In this document: one piece after another, positions 48,881-62,011 of the stretch
Numbering within the stretch: position 1 is the first letter of the stretch
Layout: each line of letters opens with the position of its first letter
DNA from: Stratiolaelaps scimitus
Taxonomy: Eukaryota; Arthropoda; Arachnida; Mesostigmata; Laelapidae
Length of the DNA: 64,000 bases
Direction of reading: 5' to 3'
Assembly: GCA_019614645.1 (NCBI GenBank)
Contig: JABWDB010000005.1
Location: forward strand, 11,192,001 to 11,256,000
Made by a program: the position numbers and the translations under genes
The notes under the pieces: generated by a model
The model's database searches: none
Told to the model about the DNA's origin: nothing
The model's input: the letters and a program-made list of their open reading frames with translations, nothing else

Positions 48881-49736
48881 CTATAGCGTCCATGGCTCGG
48901 TGTGCCTGCCTGCTTACGTACCATATCCTGCCTTCTTGCGCCGAGATCCACTGTACGAAACCACCGAGACTAAGCCAGCGGTGCCGCGGCCGCCAACCAC
49001 AACCGTCCCCCACGGCCACGCGAGTGTTCATACAGATGTTGCGGCTTTTTCATATGGCACCCTCGTGGGTGGGTGGAAGTGAGTGAATGTGCGTGTGTGT
49101 GTGTTTGAGCGAATGTGTTCACACGAGGTGCTACTATTGGCTCTGCATTCGGTAAGAAGGCCGTCACGGCTTAGGACATCGAGGACCAAGCGTGGTTAGT
49201 GTGCAAGTAAGGCCCAGTAGCGTGTATGCGCTAAGTTAATGGGAATGACGACGCGATAAGTACTGGCAAGTAACACCCCCAGGAGTTTTCTATGGTCACG
49301 CAGAATCTATGAGCATTGATATATCTAATGCTAAACACGCTTGGACGCTAACCGCAAGAGGCGCGCAGTCACGAGCACACATACGCGCGCCCGCTGGCAA
49401 ATCCCATAATATCGAAGGGTCTATCGGTGTGGAGCTATGGTCAAGTGGCAAATGATTGCTGTACCTCCTGACACCAAGCCAAAGCCCACGGGTAGACACT
49501 CAAGGCAAAGCTTTGACTGAGACCGTCAATCTTGTCCTTCTTTGAATGCCTCCTGTTCTAGAACCGTGTTCGGTTCTGTTCAGGGCACGGGAGCCACTTC
49601 TCGAAGTCATCACATTAGCTCTTATATAGCTGGCCTTCATTTGTATATTTTCTTTATTTATCTGCTCTGTATTGTACCGCTCATTGACAGGTTGATTTTA
49701 AGAAGAGTGGTTCTAAATGCCAAGTGATCCTAAATA

Positions 49737-49760
49737 CAATTAATAATAATAATAATAATA
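49737..49760. repeat. (AAT)n trinucleotide repeat
   Basis: About eight AAT units. Confidence 0.9.
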
Positions 49761-52700
49761 TTGCCTCTATCTCATCTGTTTATTATACATATGCAAATTA
49801 GCTTCCGATTTTTGGGCTATTGCTCTATCCGCTCTAGGAAGTCTCTATGATTTTTAGGAAATTCACATCTCATAGCGTCATACGAAGTCTGTATATGTCG
49901 GCTTGTTATTACAATATTTCTTTGCACTTCTTCTAGTGCTATTCGATATAGGAATGTATGCATATAGGTAGCGCATATGAACATCACCGTTCAACTGTCG
50001 ATGGCTGGCTGGTACATGGGAATGCCGCAATTTCCCGAAATCAATACTGCCCGTATTTCTATATACATCTACACTGTTTTTGAGCCTATGCGGGTACGTC
50101 CAAGAACTCTCTCTCTCTCGGTGTTCCGCCGTATTCAATATGCAGTTTATCTTTTCTTGTTTTCCGATATGAAGCGACTGCCATTTCATGGATCGCAACC
50201 AACATCAGCTACCAACCCGTGGGAAGAACACAACCAACACGCTTCTCTTATGGCAAGCGGCATCAATCACTTGAGAAATTACTCTTCAACTCCGTGCTAT
50301 TGTAAGACTCTATGAAATCGAGCTGTCTGAAATCGACGGGCCTGTGAAATGGCGTTGTTATGAAGCTCTCGTTTATATATATATGGCATAGTAGTGCCGA
50401 TATGTATATTATAATAACTAGAGTCAATACATTTCCACAGGTACACTTCACCAGGCCTGGAGACCAATCTTTCATAATAGCAAAACTGGGACACCCTAGA
50501 GAATAAAAGGCAGCCGAATCGGCTTATTCCACTTGCTTGACTCGGTGACCTGGCATAACGTTTGGTCATGCTCTAAGAGCTTGATATTCTACCCCCCAAA
50601 AACAGGGATAGAGCGTTCGCATTGAAATTCTCTCCAGCGTCCGTCATCTACCTCGGTGTGAGGATGGTCGACATAGACATGCATACAGAAGTGAAAGGGG
50701 TTGGCTATTGGTGACCGTCGGCATAGGGGTCACAGAGAAGCTATCTCAATAAAAATGTCTCACCCATCTTGCCATATATCAACCGATTTGGCCATAAAAT
50801 AAGCTCCGAGAGCAGACAGCAACGATCCGAGAGGTTATCCGCTTTAACTCCTTCAGAGGTGGGGAGGTGCGTGGGGGTACTTTCAAACCGCGGCCAGCAA
50901 TGGCGGTTCCTGGCCCGCAGAAGGGCTCACCGTGACGGCAATGGTCTATTTACCCGAAGTGGCTGCGGCGGGGAGGCAGGGAATACAAGGTTCCCAGCCC
51001 CACCTCGATTGGGAGCGGGCCGCCTACCTTCTCCCGGATTCGGTCGAAAAGCTCCGATCTATGCATATATGGAACCGCGTATATTGTTATATCGGCTCTC
51101 CAGGCTCACAGCAAGTACTTGTCCGCTGCGGCTGCCATAGGCGAAGGGGGCCGCCCTGTCCGCATGCAGGCATAGATGTGCAGAACCAGGCGTTTCTACT
51201 CATCGTGAGCGAGGAGCTTCCGTAGAAGCTCCACGAAGGTACCCCACGTGCTTGGGGGCGGTGTGGGCGACCGTGGCTGCTAGCTGTATTCGCCGGATGG
51301 ATGCCACTTACAACCGTTCAGCGAATGACGTATATTTGCCTTTCGTTGCCGAGTGTGTACCCGCCGCAAGGCCGGTATCCCGTGCCGCCCATGCTCTCTC
51401 CTCAGCTCCTGGTCTTTCTGGGCCAGTTGTGCCGTTGCGTGTACCGTTCCGTGATGATACGGCAGCCCCGTCCACACCGCGTCGGCGAGCACTATTTGGA
51501 TTGGAGGTTCCACCGGTTTTTCGCCTACGCAGTTTCCCATCCAGCAAACTCTTTGATGGTCCCCACAAACTTCCCAGCATACGACTACATTTGTGCCATT
51601 TTCCTGCAGGAAATTTGCCTGCCTTTTCATCCTATTCCCGCAGATCGTCTCCGACGGGCAAACCCGCACGAGACCGCTACGGGATCACTGGGCTTCGTTC
51701 GGTTGCAGTCTACCTGCGTATGTCTGCTACGATGACTTACATTTACCCTTAAATTTGGTCGTTTCGCCCAAATTCGACGAGAACGAATATCATCACCATC
51801 ATGCCACTGCAGGGCTCGTCGTCAACGTTAGCGTACTCTCGCATCGCTACTGCCTATACTCTTCGTGAGGGGAAGGGTTATGCAACGGGGTAGCCCTATG
51901 GCTTAACGGTGGTAGAGGCGAAAGCAACGCCTATAGCCGCGCGGGTGGCTGGATGTCTATGGGCTGAACGTATGCATATAGTAGTCTGGCATGTGTATGT
52001 TTCTCATAAATGCGAATCGGCGCCCATTACCATCATCCGTAGTGCTGCCGGGACCAGGATCGCAGGTTGCGCAGTCTACCGGTAAAGTGGCGGCGCTGAC
52101 TATATTTCGTTTTCTCTATCTCTCGATTTCGTTTCAGCCTTTTCACACATTCGGTAGACTCGCTTTCTCTCTCGCTATTCATTTCGCTCTCGCCTTGATC
52201 TCTGTCATTTCAACTGACTTTTCGACCACGTCTATGACGGGAATTTCTGTTGAACCCTATTGCCACACCGCGGGACCAGCGACGACCGAAACATCCGTCT
52301 TCATGCCACTAAGGCCATCGCTATCGCCCAGCAAGATAGCTCTGCCCCCAATGCACACTCGGGAACATGTGTATCTCGAGCGCATATTGCTCCCCCTTCA
52401 GCGTGTGCACACTAGTAAATGTAGTCTGCCAGTCGTTGCTGCATCAATCGCTGGAGCTCATTTGTCGTTTCTCCGCCCGACAGAAAAGTGATTGTGTATG
52501 GAGTGCGTGGCTCACGTAAGGGATGCTAGTGCGGATGATGATGAAACATGTTACTCGGATATAACCGATACAATGGATCGGAGAAATAAATGACATCTTC
52601 CATAGATGGCATGGCAATTTACACAGGCGTAGGAGCTAACGGCTGCGCTCGTAACTGACTGGCTAGTTTAGTGAGGAGATTTTAGTCTGTTCCGACGTCA

Positions 52701-52926
52701 TGGTATCAAGTTGTAAGGCCCACACGGGGCACATGGGATACTTATAGTATGAACAGGTTGTTCTACTGTGGCATTTTGCTTCTTCAAATTAAAAGATATA
52801 GAGTTCATTCTCATCATGAGACTTAGGGACGATCACAACGAATATATGCACTGTTCTACTGTTTCTTTTTAGCAAGATATCTTCTGTGGCTTGGCGTACG
52901 TCAAGTGTTTCTTGTGCAGCAAACAG

Positions 52927-52954
52927 ATATATGTATATATATATATATATATAT
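52927..52954. repeat. (TA)n microsatellite
   Basis: A TA tract with one G interruption. Confidence 0.95.
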
Positions 52955-54920
52955 CCATCAATACAAATTCTTCCGCAGATACATTTTCCAGTGAATTTCC
53001 ATAACAATGGCCGAAATATGAGTTATGACTGTCGTCGTTTCTGCCAAAGCCATCGTGCGTGCATATAGAGCTCACATTCTCGCTGAGGCCTAGCGATCGC
53101 TGCTCCTGCCGTCGCCCGCCGCTGTGGTCAGGCCAGCGCGGTACTCGAAGTGCTCCCAGTTTGGCAGTAGTACTCGGTCGGTTGGCAATGGATCTCCACG
53201 GATTTCTTCTCAGCGTGAGTATAAGGCCAACGACAATCGTCTTCCTGTCTATGGGTAATTTGACGCGCTGTTCGCGCGCTTGCGAGACACTCGCCTGCCC
53301 TGCCTCATAGATGTGCCTTCTTCTAGGCGCGCGCCTTAGCCTTACAACCATTGGCCGGACCGATTTTTCAATGTCCGAATTTTGAATTTTTCAAAAAGTC
53401 CGCTTCAAGTCGCGCTCGTCTTCTCTCTCTCTCGCTCTCGCTCTCGCTCTCAACCGTTTGGAAGGGACATGACTTCGTGTGCTAGGCTGACAAGGAGCCC
53501 GTTCCTCGTAGCGCTTCTCCGTTCGCCATTCAGGAGCGACAGGAGAATCTCTTCGAACGAAGTTCGTGATTCGTTCTCCGCGACGAGGAGCTCGCTGCCG
53601 ACGGAGAAGAGTGGCAAGATATCTCTATGGTGGCGAATGGACCGCGCCGAGGGGTTCACCGACGGACGAGGGAGTGGAAGAGAAATCGGGGAGTGGGGTT
53701 ACGATTGAGAGCTGCTGCCGTAGTAGCGCCGAGCCATGCGACGCTGGCTTCAACATGCGAAGAAGGAGATGGCGTTGCTGGTCAACGAGCCGCTGCTTCC
53801 TGTTCCGTCGTCGTAGTCGCCGATGTCCACGATGCGTCCGAATCCAAGTTACGGTCACACACGTGGGTTGGGAGGAAGCGATGGGTACATCAGCAGCGGA
53901 TCTAGTGAAGTGGACGACACAGCTGATGAGATAGCTGCTGCTGCTGTTCCTGCTGGTGGCAGCTGTATGAATGTCGATGACAGGCAGAGCGTAATCACAC
54001 AGGCCGCTTGCTCTTTCGAGAAACAAGTCTGAGGGACGTTACTTTCCATTGAAATCTTATTCTAAACTTGCACGTGCTAGATACGTAAGATATAGGAGTA
54101 TACAGTATCAAATGATTTGTCGGCGAATAGACAACGAGTATCGCTCAGGGCGGCAGGTGGTGCGTTGGTTCATACATAACACAGATACACTGTTTTTTCT
54201 CCTAGTTTACATATGAGTAGCATCCACCTCTGAACATTCGGGAAATATTTTATCTACAGTAGCGATTATTATTAATGATGCTACATAAGGACATGATACA
54301 TTCGTTCCACTTGCCTGTTCATTGATATGTTTCTGTTGTTACACGAACCCGCCGCCACACATTAAAGGAACCGTCCATTATGAAGGATCCACCCATGTGC
54401 GATGGTTTTGAAAATAAGTTCAAACGCCTCGAAATTACTCCAATGTGTCGAAATGGAAGAGGCAGAGTGAGACAGTGACAGAAAAAGATAAATAGAAATA
54501 GAGAGAGAGAGAAAGAGAGAAATCTACAATGGACGAACAATGAACTATGATATGCCATAGATAGGCCACAAATAGGAAGCAGGCCAAGTCGATCTTCCTC
54601 GACTAAGCGGCGAGAGACAAGAAAGGCCTGATCACTCTCTTCTCGAAGTGACAAATGGAGCGCGGAACTTCTTTTGCACACTTCTCCCGCGCTGCCTATC
54701 GCCCCAGCAGGATCGACCCCGCAGTTTTGCCAGTGGCTAATGCAATGAGAGTGCACTGGTGTATATGTATACGTGTACGTGTGTGTTTAATAATAACGCA
54801 TTCGACCGACCCCGCGCACACCCATCCTCACACAACTGATTTGTATTCAGTTTGCGGCCAACGAAAGCCGTCGTCGCCAACTTGTTGATATGATATATTG
54901 CGAATCCCCTACACACCACC

Positions 54921-54983
54921 GCTCTCTTTCTTTCTCTCTCGCTCTCTATCTCTCTCTCTCTCTCTCTCTCTATCTCTTCTCTC
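54921..54983. repeat. (CT)n-rich tract
   Basis: Pyrimidine-rich CT repeats with several interruptions. Confidence 0.9.
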
Positions 54984-56180
54984 AACCTCTATACCCTCGG
55001 GGCCGCGTCCGTGCTCGACTTCGATATCCCGTTTTAAAACTGTTGGCCCGTCTTTCCTGCCAAAGGCCCAACCGAAGGCTCAGTTCTCCTTCATTTGTCG
55101 CTAGCACCGGCTAGGCAATAGTGTCGAAACTCTGTTCAGATAACATTATGTTTGGTGGCATTTATTTGCACTCTCCACAGGTGGTCCTGGCGACGTCGCC
55201 TACGAATTGCATACGTGCATTTGCAGTTACAATCGATGCCGTCTGCTGTACAGCGGCGGCACCGCTGACACGTCACACCGAGAGAAAGTACAAAACGCAC
55301 TCAGATACGAACTAACTAGCCTGTGTCATGCTCAGAATCGGAGAAGATTAAAACTGCACTCGTACACTTGAAAAACAAATGAATCCGAATGAGATCGAAA
55401 GTATTTCTAATCTTCTTTGCAGTCGGAACTGTCGCCGAAATCGTCTTCGCGCTAGCTGTGTTGATCTGAGCCCCTACACGCGCAGCACCCGCTTTCGCTG
55501 TCATCGACTATTCCGAGCCCTGGGGGGACGGAATCTTCTCATAATCAAATATCTCCATTTTCTTTTTGTATCTAAATCGACCCATGAGTTACTCGGCGAA
55601 GATCGTCCTCCTCAGAAACTGTTGACCACAACTATTGCTCGCGCAGCCGACAGAGCCGATATCGCATCGCTATCATCTATTTGGGTGGAGGCGACAACAG
55701 TACGATGTTCATGGTGAGTGACTCAGGGAATGTTGGCGATATTTCGTTGAATGCAAACCTTGTCCTCGTGATCATCATTATTTGTTTAGACTCGCGCTGA
55801 ACTGCACGAGAGAACAAATTGATATTAATGAATTTCCAACGTGTACGGAGGCAAACGATAGATTGTAGTAAGTTGCCCGTGGTGGCTCTGACTAATATCT
55901 CTATCGCGATGTCCAAATGTACCTGGCGTTAACCAATCTTGACCATGGCACGACCATTCCGACATTATTCAGCCATCGTTATCACACTGTGTTCCGCTCG
56001 ATCTATAATAACATGCTTCATAGCTCCAGTAACCTGTTAGTTCGGCCAGACGTTCGCTGATACCTGTGACAATGAGATTATCCATTTTCAATAAATCCGC
56101 ATACCAATTTATTGAATATAATTAATTTCCAAATTGATTGATATTTGCTGTGTCTCTCCTATTTCAAGTAGTGTTATCCG

Positions 56181-56223
56181 TTGTAATATTGCAGTTATTT
56201 TAATGAACCAATAAACCTTTACT
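56181..56223 (+). repeat. Short SINE 3'-end fragment
   Basis: Reads TTGTAATATTGCAGTTATTTTAATGAACCAATAAACCTTTAC in outline: the final half of the family body and the AACCAATAAACCTTTA tail, with two or three substitutions. Severely 5'-truncated. Confidence 0.65.
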
Positions 56224-56546
56224 TAATTCTACTTTACTCTGTATATCGTGTGGCATTGTCATTAGGCGTACTTTGCGAGAGAATGTGTACACAGATAGTG
56301 AGTTCTCAGTAGTGTTTTATGGGCTGAATAGTAATTTTCTATCAGCAACTGACAGCTAGTATGATCGAATCTCAAAGGAGCAAGGAGTGTATACAAATAA
56401 GAAAAAAAAACACGCACTTTCCACTTATAAGTACCATTTTTGTTAGTTACCATTTTCATTTCAAATTCTCATTTGCGTTCCCTTTTATAACACACACGTA
56501 CTCACACCCATCTACTATGTATTATACCTCAGCGAAGAAATGTTCT

Positions 56547-56582
56547 CTTGCGTAGCCCTTTACGGCTTGCGTAGCCCTTTAC
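56547..56582. repeat. Tandem duplication, 19-bp period
   Basis: CTTGCGTAGCCCTTTAC occurs at 56547-56563 and 56566-56582 with no difference, so it is recent. Confidence 0.85.
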
Positions 56583-57355
56583 CCTAAAGCACTCTCGTTC
56601 TACTGTATCTAGACGCTCCCTACGGCAATTTTCGTTACCCTCAGATTGAATCATCTATGCCACATGAGGCTGTCTTCATTGTGAACGCGGGAAAATTGGG
56701 GTCGAAGACGCCTTCGTACGAATCCTCTCGCATGTCTCGTGGATGTGACATATGATGCATCATTGGTTTGCGCCAACAACACCTACAGATCAACTCCAGC
56801 GATCCAGTTGTCACGACCGCCGCCGCCGAGCCATCACCATCGGCGTGGTGGTTAAACTGGTCGCTGACGGCCTTCGCGCGTCGTTTGCGGCAGCTTCAGC
56901 GCGGTTACAACGAGGTTGTGTCACAACAGCGAATCGCAAGACCCACGAACAACCCGATGGCCTTGTCGAGGATATGCGACGACCATGTCATTCGCAGACG
57001 GCTCCTTCACGAACATCGAGCCCGAGTATTCGAGTTCTTGAGAGCACCAACCATCGCCGTATATCCGTCTATCTATCTATATACAATTGCTTCTCGTGAC
57101 GATTCCTCGTCGTTGGTGGCGATGCATATTGCTGCTGGCCCGGTGGCCATGTGCTATTCTGGCTACGGAGGAGCGGTCGATGACGGCAGAGGCAGACGCC
57201 ACCGCCGTCCCATTTGTACCCGTGTGAATATCTCGGTGTTTGCTTCTGTGTGTATGTTCGTCTGTCTGTATCTCCCTGTGCTTTGTACCTAGTCTCCGAG
57301 TCGTTCGCTCAGGCTGTTTGCAGCGCAAACAATGTTGCACGATGTTTTCGTCATC

Positions 57356-57384
57356 GTTGTTGTTGTTGTTGTTGTTGTCGTCGT
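57356..57384. repeat. (TTG)n then (TCG)n repeat
   Basis: About eight TTG units followed by TCG units. Confidence 0.9.
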
Positions 57385-58695
57385 CAGCGTCATTCAATTC
57401 ATTTTACCTGAGTGTCCTGAAACAGGACACCTTCAAACGCCTTGTTATTGTGTGCCTTGTTATAGATTCGTTGATGTTGTGCAACAGGCCCAACTGTGGG
57501 CCGGGACAGAGAGAGAGAGAGAGATCACGGCTATCTCGTTCTGCCTGCAGCTTCTGTTATCTGTGTTGATTGAACACTGCCGCCCCATTCGCTTTGAAGA
57601 CTTTTCCTTGCGTCGTCTTCGGCTTCATCGACTGCTCTCGCCCTGATGACGACGAAGCAACAAATCTGGGTCGAAAAACTACTTAACCAGTTAACCCAAA
57701 TAGGAATGCAACTAGATGAGGACGACACTCAACTGCAGTAGAACGTTGACATCGACATTTACAATGAAAGCGTGATCCCTTTGAGTGTTGTTGTTGTCCG
57801 TCGGCTGATCTTCAATTACTACTTTGTTTGAGTGTTACAACAATTACAGTGGCCACTGGATCAAGCTAAAATGAATAGTGCTTTACGCTTCAAAAAATCA
57901 CAGGTAGCATAGTACAATAGTACCACCACAAAACAGGGAATCGATAGGTCAGTGTTGTAATCATATGTGCCCACTATCGTTGGAAATATGGCGCTTTAGA
58001 AATACCGGATCACTATACTCTAACAACCTGCAGATATCCATGTACACTATAGTGCTGGCAGAAAACTATCCATTTATTTGCTGCAAAACAATGAACGTAT
58101 TAAACGGGAATAAGTGTCAAAGAGGAGCTGCATATACAGCTTCGCAAAAATCATGTCGATTATCCTGTTACCGATGAATACCGTAATGACACCATAATAG
58201 TGTTTAGCAATAATAACGAACAGCGAGTATTGCCTATATTCATGTGATAATCGATTTAATACGTGTGTTAACTGTAGGAAGCTGGTGTTCACCCTCATAT
58301 TGTTGCTACAAACGTTATCCAGCGAACTTCATATAGAGTATTAACGCGTTTGATTTTCGATCGTTTCATCCACATATGAAGGGAGTCCAAGCATCTATGC
58401 TGATTAGCTTCGTATACATGTGTGAAACTCAAGAACAGCTCGAAAACATCGAAGGAAGTGGACGCCATTTCAAACTGATGTCGTACGAATTATCCCTCAA
58501 CCCATCAAAAAAAAACAAACAAAACAAGGAATACCGCTGCCGCTGTAATTTCAAGTGACAATACGAACGCCGGATACACGGTTGCTGTGGGCAGCAGACA
58601 GCAATCTGAAGGCAGATGCTCACACACGGATGCGGACGGATAATTCACAAAGCGACAGGTATTCTACGAAGAATGTATCGAGAAATTGTTGATCG

Positions 58696-58729
58696 CGAGA
58701 CGATCACGTTGCTGTAAATTGCGTGTGTG
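58696..58729. repeat. Direct repeat, left copy
   Basis: A 34-bp segment beginning CGAGACGATCACGTTGCTG. It matches 58994-59027 at 32 of 34 positions. The two copies bracket the element fragment at 58730-58931. Confidence 0.85.
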
Positions 58730-58931
58730 CCCGCCCAAGGTTTCAAAAGCAGGAGGGGAAAAGAGGTGGGTGGCCTGGAGTGCGGGGTACCTCCGTAGCT
58801 TGGCCGGCTCCGCACGCGCTACCGCGTAACCGGGGCTGGTTGACATAAGAAGGTGTTTGAGTGTCAACCACCGTGCCGTCCCAAGCGAGATAGAAGGGAA
58901 TGAGAGTGAGGCCGTCAGGGCGGCGCCCGTC
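58730..58931 (-). pseudogene. Frameshifted fragment of a mobile-element protein
   Basis: In one minus-strand frame 58808-58931 reads RRPDGLTLIPFYLAWDGTVV followed by DTQTPSYVNQ; a second frame, 58735-58815, continues with RRYPALQATHLF and PPAFETLGG. Together these resemble a conserved C-terminal segment (RPDG...WD.TVVDT...Y...P...ETLG) that I recall from many invertebrate mobile-element polyproteins. The frame change shows it is dead. The parts before and after are missing. The family identification is from memory and is moderate at best. Confidence 0.5.
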
Positions 58932-58993
58932 GGCAGTGTCGAGGCCCTGCGGCTTCCCCGTTCAAGGAATACCGGCGGAGCGGAGGGTCCCCA

Positions 58994-59027
58994 CGAGACG
59001 ATGATGTTGCTGTAAATTGCGTGTGTG
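58994..59027. repeat. Direct repeat, right copy
   Basis: A 34-bp segment beginning CGAGACGATGATGTTGCTG, 298 bp from the left copy. It is either a trace of a tandem array unit or a duplication flanking an insertion. Confidence 0.85.
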
Positions 59028-60128
59028 TATCGCGGTTAGGACATAGCACAACTTTCTGGGACTTTGCCAAAAATACGTGACTGGAAAAAAACAATTCATT
59101 GGGCCGTACATTGTGTAGCTGGAACTAGAGTGAATGACAAGGTCTGACGTGAGTGTAGTCGGTAGGAAAATATGCAATTATCTGAACAATTAAACAATAA
59201 ATAAAATTAGGTGATATTTGTAATGCTATTCAAGTCATTTTATTTGATGAGTGTTAGTTAATCACTTAATCAATATCCCTGAATGCTTCATATGTGGTAT
59301 TTCCTCGTTGAAAAATGCTGCGGTGATGTAACAACACTCCCATACGTTTGATATTATATATATATATATATATATATACATTTGTACGCATGCACAATTA
59401 ATGTTAGTCAGTTTCAAAGAATGCCTATATCAAAGGTTGCCCTGCGGGGTGTTCTACACCCCTATCGGTAGGTGGTGGACCCATAGTAATCTTACTTCGG
59501 GTTGTTCGCGTTCGCCTTCCCACTGTCGAATCACCCGGCCACTGGCTTCTTGACAAACTCGCTGTAGACCCCCACGGTGCAGCCATGGAGAGGAGGCGCC
59601 GCTGGGTCCGTCTCGTTGGAGTGTTTAGGGAACCCGGGCGAGCGCAAGCGGGAGAAGACGCTGAATAGCGGCAAACGGCGACAATACAATCGGGTTGTGA
59701 GTCTCTTCGAAACAATCCGAAGTTGGCGGCGCTTCAGTGCCCAGCGGTCGAGCAACCGCTCTAGATTTACCCGCCGGGGATCTGTAGTTGGGGAGCCCCG
59801 TTGACGCCGCGGTGGGTTGGAATTCTCGACCTGCCCCCGCGAGGCTCGAAGACAACTTCACGGAGTTGGACACAATCTTGACTGTTGCATCAGGCCATCT
59901 ACAGGGCGAATAGATGCTGTTGCGACATAGCTCACGTCTTGGCCGGCTGACTGGCTGACCGACCTAAATTTTGTCATTGACCGGGTGGGTGGCGGGGACG
60001 ACGTTTGGTGGCAGAGTGCTGTTGCAATACACTTGCTCACAGAGTCTTTCCTGCACGGTCCATTGCGACAGGCTAGAAATTATTTTATCGCTGTTGCGTG
60101 TAATTAGACATTGCAGTTTTATTAGACC
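59028..60128. other. GC-rich stretch, possibly old repeat remains
   Basis: 59430-59870 has unbroken minus frames in two phases (96 and 82 codons, plus a third overlapping frame of 74) with PPLHGCTVGVY- and SPAGKSRA-like strings that look like low-level coding remains. I cannot name a family. An AT microsatellite lies at 59354-59378. Confidence 0.35.
59354..59378. repeat. (TA)n microsatellite
   Basis: A 25-bp near-pure TA tract. Confidence 0.95.
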
Positions 60129-60210
60129 GAAGATTCCCGTAGTCCCGCGACATGGTGACATATAGAGAATTCAAGCATTGTAGAAACTGCAGTTACGTCA
60201 ATAAACTAAC
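60129..60210 (+). repeat. SINE copy with partial head
   Basis: Contains GATTCCCGTAGTCCCGCGAC, then ATGGTGACATATAGAGAATT, then CAAGCATTGTAGAAACTGCA and GTTACGTCAATAAAC. The order and spacing equal the copy at 6140-6272, with a decayed B-box region. Confidence 0.7.
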
Positions 60211-61967
60211 AAAGCACTTGCCTTCTTGCACCTATAAAGGGTCGTGTGCAAACAGCAGGGTTACTAGCGTGGATATCTCTTAATATATAATGGATGTATC
60301 TCCTACCATATCGGTGTATAGTATACCGGCCGAAGGGAGAACGAAGACGTCATGGCTGTCGAAGGGCCACATTCTTATTTGTCTCGGTAATGAAATTCTT
60401 AGAAACGCATGTGTACGTCTAGTTGACCAGATCTCATTCAGAAAGTAAGCCGGTATCACTGGACAAGGAGCATCTTCCAATACGTTCTCAGTGTGCGCCT
60501 CCATTTCTAATGCTTAACAGAAACACACGGTCGAAGCGCGTGCAGTAGACACCGACAATCGAACTCGACTTAAGCCTCTGCCACGAATGAGCACTCTTCT
60601 CTCGCTGCCAAATGAGCGTCGACGAGGGCGCGAACAGTGAGAACGTCTGACGGCAGGACTTCATGTCGACGGAATTGCTTGATGCATTGCTATGCAAGAC
60701 GGCACCCCAAAATGCAAATGTGCAACGATGAGGATCGAATCGGTCGACCCACCCCTCTCTTGCGGTTGCAAGGCGCACACGAATGCACCACGCCACCGGG
60801 CAAACAAACAAAATAGGACCTTACCACTTACCTCAAACGCGAATCGATACCATGAGAGATACATGAAGCTACGGCCAAACTAGTCGAATGTGCCTAAACA
60901 AATGACTGACAAACAGTTCGTTACACCAGTAAAACATGGTCGTAAGTATTCGCTTTGGTCCAGTGGCTGGGAATAATGTACTGCGACTAGGAATAATAGG
61001 TACAAAATATTATACCTTTCCCTATATACAATAACATCGAATGTGTCGTCTTTTATAGCACATGTCTGCGATATTTTGCTTCAGAAACCAGCATCCGAAA
61101 GAGAACGAGAGATGCAGTCCAATAACAGATAGATAGATAAAGGTGGATGATTTGTTAGCGAATATTTCGCTTTTCGCCTGTTCTATGCTTATAACGGCGC
61201 GTGTACAGTGCGTTGAGCAGTGGTGTCGCAAAGTCGCATTTCCTGTGGGGCCATAAATCGTAGTATAAAGCTTAATCTTCTAGAGTCATTTTTGGCCGCC
61301 GCGAAACCTACTATTTCGAATCCTTTGAGACCAGCCTTTGAAAGTGGGATCGTTTAGTCTTAAAATTGACCCGACACTCTACCCTCACTGTTACCGCTAT
61401 CGCGATGCAGGCCGCACGAGAGGAAGGCATTCCGAGACCAATCCTTTCTCTGTTTTCAATGTGATTCGCTTTCGACAGTCAGAAATTGGGATGACTTTCG
61501 TGGCCACCAGCAATGAAATCAAGGACATCGTCGTCTGCCGCCGAAATTATCTCCACCCAAAGCATTGGCTTGATCTGCATCCGAGAAGGCGCACCACCGA
61601 CTTGGTGTCTCGCTCCTAAAGCTTATTAGTACTCGACCTTAACCGCAGTTTTGTTTTATAGCCTATTGGGCTGGGGTTGTGGATTTGTGCTGCTCAAGTA
61701 CCTAAACACACGTTCGATGGGCTGCCCATGTGGATTATCACCAGCTATATTGAGTTGTACGTAGGAACCGGTGACCATAGGCTTGGTTATCTCAATCCTG
61801 CGCTGAAGGGCATACTGTCCTTGAGTGGCTCTTATATATTTTGGCACCCCCCGGGGCTCCTCCACGAGTCCTCTAAATATATCTCTAATTTTCGAACGTC
61901 ATACGTGGGATACGTGTTATCGTATAGCAGCATCACGATATGATGTGCATGCCTATCGTTCTTTCTT
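60211..61967. other. Unrecognised stretch
   Basis: Short frames only; no motif, RNA gene or repeat recognised. Confidence 0.55.
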
Positions 61968-62011
61968 CATTGTAAAATTGTAGCTCCTTTAATAAACCAA
62001 TAAACCTTTAA
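61968..62011 (+). repeat. SINE 3'-end fragment
   Basis: Reads CATTGTAAAATTGTAGCTCC, then TTTAATAAACCAATAAACCTTTA. It has the best preserved tail of the family. The upstream part and head are absent. Confidence 0.7.

Larger units (their letters stand above)
45397..56180. other. Unrecognised stretch right of the retrotransposon
   Basis: GC-rich islands near 46100-46900, 48200-49080, 50800-51750 and 53400-53950 bear overlapping frames up to about 179 codons without recognisable domains. Several microsatellites, one palindrome and one hairpin lie within. Confidence 0.55.
56224..58695. other. Unrecognised stretch
   Basis: A 174-codon plus frame at 56768-57292 has no motif and overlaps others. 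A short hairpin GTGTCCTG/CAGGACAC lies at 57412-57430. Nothing further is supported. Confidence 0.55.

Noticed and set aside
48549..49082. 177-codon plus-strand frame as a gene
   Set aside because: No conserved motif, and a 158-codon minus frame is open over the same bases.
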